Positions 1 through 6,605 of a stretch of DNA of 64,000 nucleotides are shown here, one piece after another. This DNA is from Acuticoccus sp. I52.16.1 (GTDB taxonomy: Bacteria > Pseudomonadota > Alphaproteobacteria > Rhizobiales > Amorphaceae). The first letter of the stretch is position 1. Every line of letters starts with the position of its first letter. The stretch spans positions 3,713,219 to 3,777,218 of the forward strand of contig NZ_CP094828.1 in assembly GCF_022865125.1 (NCBI RefSeq). Reading direction: 5' to 3'. The position numbers were made by a program, and so were the translations under genes. The notes beneath the pieces are model-generated. The model was not told the DNA's origin. It was given only the letters and a program-made list of their open reading frames with translations, and did no database searches.

Positions 1-2
1 CC

Positions 3-116
3 GGCCTGATGACCACCGAGCAGTGGATGAACACGGTCGACACCCGCACCGGCGACTTCCTGCGCCAGCGCTTCCAGCTCGAAGCCGCGCAGCGCGATCC
101 CGGTGCGGCGCGGTGA
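3..116 (+). CDS. C-terminal tail of a vWA/TPR (BatB-like) protein, 5' end outside window
   Basis: Only the last 37 codons are present, ending in TGA at 114-116. The tail contains EQWMNTV and then GDFLRQRF. This matches the end seen in BatB-type von Willebrand factor A proteins with TPR repeats, where a similar stretch (EQWL...GxLLRRKF) closes the protein. The next gene starts inside its stop codon (GTGA), so the two are translationally coupled. Bat proteins are membrane-associated vWA proteins linked to MoxR ATPases. The identification rests on a short tail plus the BatD-like neighbour, so it is likely but not certain. Confidence 0.6.
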   Translation, partial: GLMTTEQWMNTVDTRTGDFLRQRFQLEAAQRDPGAAR

Positions 117-1414
117 GGTGGCGCGCCGCGCTGGCGGCACTTCTGCTGCTGGTCGCCCCGGCCCTCGCCCAGAATGACGCAGGGCAGGATACGGGCGCCG
201 CGGACGCGGCGGCGCCGCGGATCGAGGCGGAGCTGAGCGCGGACGAGGCGATCCCCGGCCAGGCCGTCTCCCTGCGCGTCACCGTGCTGGTGCCGACGTT
301 CATGCCGAAGCCGCCGGTCTGGCCCAGTCTCGAGGCGCCTAACCTTTGGGTGCGCGTCGCTTCCACCGGCCCCACCAGCAAGAGCATCGGCGGGGAGACG
401 TGGTCGGGCGTGTCGCGCCGCTATCTGCTGTCGCCGATGGTGCCCGGCCCGATCCGGCTGCCGCCGGGGGAGGTGGGCGTCACCTACGCCGACCCGGACG
501 ACAACACCCCCCGCACCGTGCCGCTGGCGCTGGACGCGATCACGCTGACCGGGACCGTGCCGGAGGGGGCGGAGGGCCTCGACCCGTTCATCGCCGCCCA
601 GGCGCTGACTTTGACGCAGGACGTCTCCGGCAGTGCGGATGCGATGAAGCCGGGCGACAGCGTGGCGCGCACGGTGAAGGCGAAGATCTCCGGCACCTCG
701 CCGATGTTCCTGCCGCGCCTCCTGCCGGCGACCGAGATCGCCGGCGTGCGCGCCTATCCCGACGAGCCTGTCCTGGAGGAGGCGACCGACCGCGGCACCA
801 TCTCCGGCACGCGCACCGAGCGGGTGACGCTGGTGGCCGAAGGCGGCGGCGCCGGCGCGGCGCCCGCGATCTCGCTCGACTGGTACAACCTCGCCAGGAA
901 GGCGGTGGAGACCGCGACGGTGGACGGGTTCGCGGTCCAGGTCGACGGGCCGCCGGCGACGCGCCGGGAGCCGCGGGACTGGCGCCTCATCGGCCTCGTC
1001 GCCGCGGCGGGTGTGCTGGGACTTTCGCTGCTCTTGCTGGTGCTGCGGCGGGCCGGCCCGCCGCTGGTCCGCGCGATCGCGGCACGGCGGGCGGCGCGGC
1101 GCGCGTCCGAGGCCTACGCCTTTCATGCGCTGGTGCGGACGGTGCGCGCGCAGGACGATGCCGGCCTGCGCCCCGCGCTCGACACCTGGGCCGCGCGCTC
1201 ACCCACCGACCCCCGCCGCGACGCCGATCTCGTCGCTGCGCTCACCGCGCTCGGCGAAATGCACTATCGTGACCATCCTGGTGGCGCGACGGCGGACGGC
1301 GCCGTCTGGCAGCGTCTCGCCGCGGCGCTGCGGGCGGTGCGTCACCGCACGCTGGCGCACCGTCGTCCGGCCGCGCTGCCGCCTCTCAACCCCGGCGCCC
1401 CGGCACGGACCTGA
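113..1414 (+). CDS. BatD-like membrane-anchored protein
   Basis: 433 residues. The GTG at 113 is chosen over an earlier in-frame GTG (23) because it overlaps the upstream stop and begins directly with a clean signal peptide (MRWRAALAALLLLVAPALAQ). The periplasmic part is beta-rich, about residues 25-285. One transmembrane helix follows at about 290-312 (LVAAAGVLGLSLLLLVLRRA), then a cytoplasmic tail of roughly 120 residues. This layout and the vWA gene just upstream fit BatD (the Bacteroides aerotolerance family, widespread in proteobacteria as part of MoxR-vWA modules). Its molecular role is poorly defined and is thought to be a periplasmic scaffold. The stop overlaps the next start (TGATG). 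Confidence 0.72.
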   Translation: MRWRAALAALLLLVAPALAQNDAGQDTGAADAAAPRIEAELSADEAIPGQAVSLRVTVLVPTFMPKPPVWPSLEAPNLWVRVASTGPTSKSIGGETWSGVSRRYLLSPMVPGPIRLPPGEVGVTYADPDDNTPRTVPLALDAITLTGTVPEGAEGLDPFIAAQALTLTQDVSGSADAMKPGDSVARTVKAKISGTSPMFLPRLLPATEIAGVRAYPDEPVLEEATDRGTISGTRTERVTLVAEGGGAGAAPAISLDWYNLARKAVETATVDGFAVQVDGPPATRREPRDWRLIGLVAAAGVLGLSLLLLVLRRAGPPLVRAIAARRAARRASEAYAFHALVRTVRAQDDAGLRPALDTWAARSPTDPRRDADLVAALTALGEMHYRDHPGGATADGAVWQRLAAALRAVRHRTLAHRRPAALPPLNPGAPART

Positions 1415-3360
1415 TGCTCAAATGGATCGCTCTCACGTGGCTCCTCCTGGCCGCGCCCGCGCTCGCGCAATCGGGAGGGGCGGCGGCCGACGACGGCACG
1501 CCGGCCTACGTCGGCAGCCCCGCCTGCACCGCCTGCCACCAGGACGCGGCGGCCGCGTGGTCCGGCTCGCACCACGCCCTCGCCTGGACCGAGCCCGGTC
1601 CCGACACCATCGTCGCCGACTTCGACGGCACGCAGTTCGAGCATGACGGCATGACCGCGCGCTTTCGTGTCGACCCGGACGGCAGCTACCACGTCGACGT
1701 CACCGAGACGGACGGCGTGACGACGGACTACCGCGTGCACTCCGTGATCGGCGTGGAGCCGTTGCAGCAGTACGTCCTGGAGACCGAGCCGGGGCGGCTC
1801 CAGAGCTTCGACGTCGTGTGGGACAGCGAGGGTGGGACGGGGTGGTTCCACCTCTACCCCGACCAGGACCTGCCGCCGGACGACGGGCTGCACTGGACCG
1901 GCCCGTACAAGAACTGGAACGGCCGCTGCGCCGTGTGCCACGCCACCGGGTTCGAGAAGAACTACGACCCCGCGGCGCACACCTTCGCCTCCCGGCAGGT
2001 GGAGATCGGCGTCGGCTGCGAGGCGTGCCACGGGCCCGGCGCCGCGCACGTCGCCTGGGCCGGCGCGGCGGAACGGGTGCCGGGCGACGCGGACGGCGCC
2101 TACGCGCTGATGCAGCCCTACGCCACCGCGGATGCGACGGTCTTCCAGTGCGGCGGCTGCCATTCGCGCCGCGAGGCCTTCCTGCCGGACAGCGTGCCCG
2201 CGGGGACGCCCTATCACGACGCGTACGGTCTCTCGGTCCTGCGGCCCGGCCGATATCACGCCGACGGGCAGATCCTGGACGAGGTCTACGTTCTCGGCTC
2301 GTTCCTCCAGTCGAAGATGTATGCGCGGGGGGTGACGTGCCTCGACTGCCACGACCCGCACCGCGCGGAGCTGCGGGCGGAGGGCAACGCCGTGTGCACC
2401 CAGTGCCACAGCCCCGCCGGCAATCCGGACTTTCCGACCCTGCGGCCGGCCGCCTACGACACGCCCGCGCACACCTTCCACGAGACGGGGACGGCGGGCG
2501 CGGCGTGCAAGTCGTGCCACATGCCCGAGCGCGTCTACATGGGGAACGACTGGCGGGCCGACCACTCGCTGCGCGTGCCGCGGCCGGACCTTGCCGCCGC
2601 CACCGGCGCGCCGGAGGCCTGCACCGGCTGCCACACCGACCGTGACGCCACCTGGGCCGCGGCCGAGATCGCCGCGCGTTTCCCCGATTCGAACCATCGC
2701 GGGCCGCACTTCGGCACCGTCCTTGCGGCGGGGCGGGCAGATCCCGCCGGCGCGGCGGACGCGCTGGCGGAGCTGGTGGAGGACGAGGACGTGCCGGCCA
2801 TCGCGCGCGCCTCGGCGCTGGAGCTTCTCGGCCAGTCCGGCGCGGCGGAGATGGCGGAGCGGCTGCGCGACTATCTCGCCGACCCGGATCCGCTGGTGCG
2901 CACGGCGGCGGTCGGCGTGCAGCGCCTCGCCGAGCCGCAGCAGCGGGTGTTGGCGCTGGTGGAGAGCCTGTCGGATCCGTCGCGCGCGGTGCGCATGGAG
3001 GCGGCGCGGGCGCTGCTCGACGCGCCGATCGCGCGGTTGCCGAAGGCGATCGCGGCAGACCTCGGCGTGGCGATGGGCGAATGGCGGGCCAAGCTGCGCG
3101 CCAACTTCGACTTTCCCGAGACACATCTGCAACTGGGCGGCATGGCGCTCGTCCTGCGCAACGTGCCCGCGGCCAACGCGGCCTTTCGCGAGGTGGTGCG
3201 GATGGACCCGCAGCGGGTCGAGGCGTGGGTGATGCTGGCGCGCATCGCCGCCGCGACCGAGGGCCCCGACGCGGTGCGCGCCGTGCTGGCCGAGGCGGCG
3301 GCGCGCAATCCGGAAGACCCGTCGATCGCGGCGCTGCAGGAGCAGATCGGAGTGCAGTGA
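1414..3360 (+). CDS. Octaheme c-type cytochrome with HEAT-like and TPR repeats
   Basis: 648 residues with an N-terminal signal peptide (cleavage after ALAQ, about residue 19). Eight CXXCH haem-attachment motifs start at residues 38, 172, 202, 246, 309, 328, 365 and 403. The C-terminal part has no haem motif. It carries HEAT-like helical repeats (about 450-540) and a TPR-like segment (about 565-630). The protein is therefore a periplasmic multihaem electron carrier or oxidoreductase of the cytochrome c554/doubled-CXXCH class, with a protein-interaction tail. It is coupled to the BatD gene by a TGATG overlap, which puts a redox protein in a vWA/Bat operon. The substrate cannot be read from sequence. 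No cytochrome maturation genes are in the window. Confidence 0.85.
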   Translation: MLKWIALTWLLLAAPALAQSGGAAADDGTPAYVGSPACTACHQDAAAAWSGSHHALAWTEPGPDTIVADFDGTQFEHDGMTARFRVDPDGSYHVDVTETDGVTTDYRVHSVIGVEPLQQYVLETEPGRLQSFDVVWDSEGGTGWFHLYPDQDLPPDDGLHWTGPYKNWNGRCAVCHATGFEKNYDPAAHTFASRQVEIGVGCEACHGPGAAHVAWAGAAERVPGDADGAYALMQPYATADATVFQCGGCHSRREAFLPDSVPAGTPYHDAYGLSVLRPGRYHADGQILDEVYVLGSFLQSKMYARGVTCLDCHDPHRAELRAEGNAVCTQCHSPAGNPDFPTLRPAAYDTPAHTFHETGTAGAACKSCHMPERVYMGNDWRADHSLRVPRPDLAAATGAPEACTGCHTDRDATWAAAEIAARFPDSNHRGPHFGTVLAAGRADPAGAADALAELVEDEDVPAIARASALELLGQSGAAEMAERLRDYLADPDPLVRTAAVGVQRLAEPQQRVLALVESLSDPSRAVRMEAARALLDAPIARLPKAIAADLGVAMGEWRAKLRANFDFPETHLQLGGMALVLRNVPAANAAFREVVRMDPQRVEAWVMLARIAAATEGPDAVRAVLAEAAARNPEDPSIAALQEQIGVQ

Positions 3361-3407
3361 GGGACGGCCTGCGGGAGCGCCGCCGCGGCGCCGGCCCTCT
3401 TACGCGG

Positions 3408-5063
3408 TCACTCGGCCGGCGCGGGGACGGCGTCGCCACGGGGCGCCGTGCGGGGCTCCGGCGCCGTGTCCTCCCAGTGCTTGATGGCGGACGGGGTGTT
3501 CACCTCGACCTCCTCGGCCGAGCGATAGAGCTGCTCCTGCCGGTAGAGGATCAGCTTGTCGCGGCCGAGCGCCCGCATCAGCCCCCAGGCGAGAGCGATC
3601 AGCACGAAGGCGAAGGGGAAGCCCGCCACCACCGCGGCCGCCTGCAGGGCGTTGAGACCGCCCGCCACCAGGAGCACCGCCGCCACCGCGCCCTCGGTCG
3701 TCGCCCAGAAGATGCGTTGGATCTTCGGCGGATCGCGGTCGCCGCCGGCGGTCAGCATGTCGATCACGAAGCTGCCGCTGTCGGACGAGGTGACGAACCA
3801 CACGACGATCATCACCATGATGACGACGGCGAGGACGTTGCTCATCGGGAAGAACTCGATCAGCTTGAAGACGGCGTTGCCGTAGTCCTCCTGCGTGGCC
3901 TCGATCAGCCCCGGATTGCCGTTCAGTTCCATGTGGATCGCGGTGCCGCCGAAGGCGGTGAACCACAGGAAGAGGATCGCGCAGGGGATGAGGAGCACGC
4001 CGAGCACGAACTCGCGGATCGTGCGCCCGCGCGAAATGCGGGCGATGAAGATGCCCACGAACGGGCTCCACGACACCCACCACGCCCAGTAGAAGATCGT
4101 CCACGTCCCCTGCCAGTCGCCGCCGGAATAGGCCTCGTTCCAGAACGAGCGCTCCACCAGCGCATGCAGGTAGTTGCCGATGTTCTCGACGTAGCTGTCG
4201 AAGATGAAGAGCGTCGGGCCGACGGCGATCACGAACGCCAGCATCACCATCGACAGGATGATGTTGAAGTTGGAGATGCGCTTGATGCCCTTGTCGAGGC
4301 CGAGGAAGACCGAAACCGTCGCCAGTGCGGTGATGAAGGCGATGATGGTGACCTGCATCCACGTCGTATCGGGCGTGCCGAAGACGTGGTTGAGGCCGCC
4401 GCTGATCTGCATCACGCCGAGGCCCAGGCTGGTGACGATGCCGAACATCGTGCCGAACACGGCGAGAATATCCACCGTATGGCCGATCGGCCCGTAGATC
4501 CGGTTGCCGATCAGCGGGAAGAGCCCGGAGCGCGGCGCCAGCGGCAGGCCGCGCCGGAAGTGGAAATAGGCCAGCGAGAGCGCCACCAGGATATAGACCG
4601 CCCAGCCGTGGAACCCCCAGTGGAGGAAGGCGAAGACCATCGCCTCCGACGCCGCCCTTTGGCTTTCCGCCGCGGTCAGGGGCGGGCTGAAGAAGTGGAA
4701 GAGCGGCTCGGCGGTGCCCCAATAGAGGAGGCCGATGCCGATGCCGGCGCTGAACAGCATCGCGCTCCAGGAGACGAGCTTGTATTCCGGCTCCTCCGTC
4801 TGCTTGCCCAGGCGGATGTCCCCGTAGCGGCCGAATGCGAGGTACAGGCACAGCACCAGGATCGCGTTGACGAGGATGATGAAGAACCATCCGAAATGAA
4901 CGGTGATGACGTCTTGTGCGCCTGTAAACAGCGTCTTCGCCGTCTCGGTGAAGAGCGAGCCGAAGAGGATGAACCCGAGAATCAATGCGGCAGATATGCC
5001 AAATACCGGAGGGCTCACCTTGGGAAAGATGCCCATCCGCGCAATACGGACCTGGTCGGCCAT
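3408..5063 (-). CDS. BCCT-family choline/betaine/carnitine-type transporter
   Basis: 551 residues. The ATG at 5063 is preceded by AGGAC, which fits better than an upstream in-frame start that would add 13 residues. About twelve hydrophobic segments are visible. The family signature is clear: FSAGIGIGLLYWGTAEP near residues 90-106, then the aromatic-rich segment WGTWTIFYWAWWVSWSPF that forms the substrate cage in BetP/BetT/CaiT. BCCT carriers import quaternary ammonium compounds such as glycine betaine, choline or carnitine, by Na+ or H+ symport or by antiport. The long charged C-terminal tail is modest (about 50 residues). The gene lies downstream of the siderophore genes on the same strand after a 198-bp gap and is probably transcribed separately. 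Confidence 0.93.
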   Translation of the reverse strand: MADQVRIARMGIFPKVSPPVFGISAALILGFILFGSLFTETAKTLFTGAQDVITVHFGWFFIILVNAILVLCLYLAFGRYGDIRLGKQTEEPEYKLVSWSAMLFSAGIGIGLLYWGTAEPLFHFFSPPLTAAESQRAASEAMVFAFLHWGFHGWAVYILVALSLAYFHFRRGLPLAPRSGLFPLIGNRIYGPIGHTVDILAVFGTMFGIVTSLGLGVMQISGGLNHVFGTPDTTWMQVTIIAFITALATVSVFLGLDKGIKRISNFNIILSMVMLAFVIAVGPTLFIFDSYVENIGNYLHALVERSFWNEAYSGGDWQGTWTIFYWAWWVSWSPFVGIFIARISRGRTIREFVLGVLLIPCAILFLWFTAFGGTAIHMELNGNPGLIEATQEDYGNAVFKLIEFFPMSNVLAVVIMVMIVVWFVTSSDSGSFVIDMLTAGGDRDPPKIQRIFWATTEGAVAAVLLVAGGLNALQAAAVVAGFPFAFVLIALAWGLMRALGRDKLILYRQEQLYRSAEEVEVNTPSAIKHWEDTAPEPRTAPRGDAVPAPAE

Positions 5064-5261
5064 GCGATCGTCCTGTGCTGGCGACGAGACGCCCGGCCGC
5101 ACATCTTGGAACTACGCGGCAGGACGTCGCGCCCTGTTCGGTCGTTCAGTCAACGTCGCCGCATAGAAAAGGTTCATGTTCATTGCGGATGCGCGCACTA
5201 CACGGATGTATTCTTGTGTATGGGCGACGCACTCGAACCGCCCGCCGCTGAGGGGCCGGGC
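5064..5261. promoter_or_regulatory. Intergenic region upstream of the BCCT gene
   Basis: A 198-bp gap between the end of the siderophore operon and the BCCT start. It is locally richer in A/T near 5160-5225 and probably holds the BCCT promoter. No convincing operator or terminator could be assigned. Confidence 0.3.
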
Positions 5262-6599
5262 TCAGCCGGCCACCGTCTCGCGCACCGGCTGCGCGGTCTC
5301 GGCCGTCGCCGCCCACCAGGCCGCGTAGGCCTCGATCAGGCCGGCCTTGATGGCGAACTCGCGCCGGTCCAGCGCGTCGAGTGCGGCGCGGACGGCCGGC
5401 AGCAAGGTGCGGTCCTCGGTGCGCGACAGCTTGAGGAGATCGTAGTTCAGCGCGCGCAGGCCCTGGATGAGCGCCTCGATCTCGTCGCACCACGCCTCGA
5501 AGCTTGCGGAGTCCCGTTCGAGAGCGCGCCAGAACACCGCGAAGCCGTGCTCGTAGGCGTACTTGCGCACCAGCAGGATGGGAAACTCCGCGACCGCCGC
5601 CTCCAGCGCCGCGAGGCTGCCGCCGATCCCCGAGTGAACGTCGAGGATGCGCCGCAGGGCTTCGATCAGCGGGTTGCGGTCCCGCTCGATGCACGCCTCG
5701 AAATAGGCGGCGAGATCGTCGCGCCGCGGCGGGTGGGCCGTGCTGCGGTCGATCAGGTAGCCGCCTTCGACGCTCGGCTGCTCGATCGCGTCGACGACGT
5801 CCGCGGCGGGCATGCGCCCCTCCCAGCGGTAGTCGACGTCACGGACCAGCCAGGTGGCCGGATCCTCGGTGCGTTCCAGCAGCAGGTAGTGGGGGAAGGG
5901 GTTCTTGTTGAAGATGTTCTCCCGCCCCGGCAGGTGGAACATGTCCAGCATCACCATCACGTCCTCGTGCGCGGTGCGGGCGGCGAGAAGGCGCTTCATG
6001 ATGGCGGTGTTCTCGGCCTTGGTGCGCGCTTCGTCGTACCAGGCGCGCACGGTGCAGCCGTAGAGCCGCTCGGCCCATGTGCGGAAGAATTCCTGCCGCA
6101 TCCCTGGCTCGTGGTACTTTACGAACGAGCCGTCGCCGGTGATGAAAGGCGCATCCCAGACGCCGAAATAAAGCGGGCGCTGGTCGATCCCCGGCGCTCG
6201 CTTCATCGCATCCGCCACGCAGCTCACGAAGCAGTGGACCTTGATGTCGACATAGTCCTCGCCGTGGACGCCCTCGCGCCGGGCGGCCTCGTCGGCGGCG
6301 TTGTGGGCGACGATCTCGGCGGGCGGGGCGGCGGCCTCCTCCGGCACGGCGAGGAAGAGGTCGGCGAATTCCTCCACCGTCTCGGCGGCGCGGGTGGCGA
6401 TCGCGGCCTCCGGCGCGACGAGGCCGTGGTCGGTCTCCAGGAAGAGGAGGAGGTTCATCGTCATCAGCGAGTCGAGCGCCAGGTCCGGGCCGAGCCGGGC
6501 CTGCGGCGCGAACGCACCCACGTGACGGTTGTTCAACCGCTCGGTCAGGACGGTGCGGATGGCGGCGATGATCTCGGTCTTGGTCATGGTCATGGTCAT
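5262..6599 (-). CDS. Aryl carrier protein fused to AsbE-like condensing enzyme (AsbD-AsbE type)
   Basis: 445 residues. Residues 1-80 are an acyl/aryl carrier domain with the phosphopantetheine serine in LALDSLM (Ser44 from the ATG at 6599). Residues of about 90-445 match the AsbE-type protein of petrobactin synthesis, which joins the carrier-bound 3,4-dihydroxybenzoyl group to spermidine. In Bacillus, AsbD and AsbE are separate proteins; here no stop separates them. The start is ambiguous. Three in-frame ATGs occur at 6599, 6593 and 6587 within an ATGACC repeat, and a GTG at 6605 overlaps the upstream stop. The gene follows the AsbBC fusion with 2 bp between them and is the last gene of the operon. 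The exact amine and aryl substrates are inferred from the family, not seen. Confidence 0.8.
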   Translation of the reverse strand: MTMTMTKTEIIAAIRTVLTERLNNRHVGAFAPQARLGPDLALDSLMTMNLLLFLETDHGLVAPEAAIATRAAETVEEFADLFLAVPEEAAAPPAEIVAHNAADEAARREGVHGEDYVDIKVHCFVSCVADAMKRAPGIDQRPLYFGVWDAPFITGDGSFVKYHEPGMRQEFFRTWAERLYGCTVRAWYDEARTKAENTAIMKRLLAARTAHEDVMVMLDMFHLPGRENIFNKNPFPHYLLLERTEDPATWLVRDVDYRWEGRMPAADVVDAIEQPSVEGGYLIDRSTAHPPRRDDLAAYFEACIERDRNPLIEALRRILDVHSGIGGSLAALEAAVAEFPILLVRKYAYEHGFAVFWRALERDSASFEAWCDEIEALIQGLRALNYDLLKLSRTEDRTLLPAVRAALDALDRREFAIKAGLIEAYAAWWAATAETAQPVRETVAG

Positions 6600-6605
6600 G
6601 GTCAC
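6585..6605 (-). repeat. Hexamer repeat spanning the start codon of the carrier-AsbE gene
   Basis: On the minus strand, GTGACC is followed by three ATGACC units (the last truncated to ATG at 6587-6585). This gives four possible in-frame start codons (6605, 6599, 6593, 6587). A GGAG lies about 5 bases before the GTG and 11 before the first ATG. Repeat-number change would add or remove Met-Thr pairs without shifting the frame. Confidence 0.8.

Noticed and set aside
3408-5063. BCCT carrier as the siderophore exporter.
   Set aside because: The aromatic cage motif and length are those of betaine/choline carriers, and a 198-bp gap separates it from the siderophore operon.
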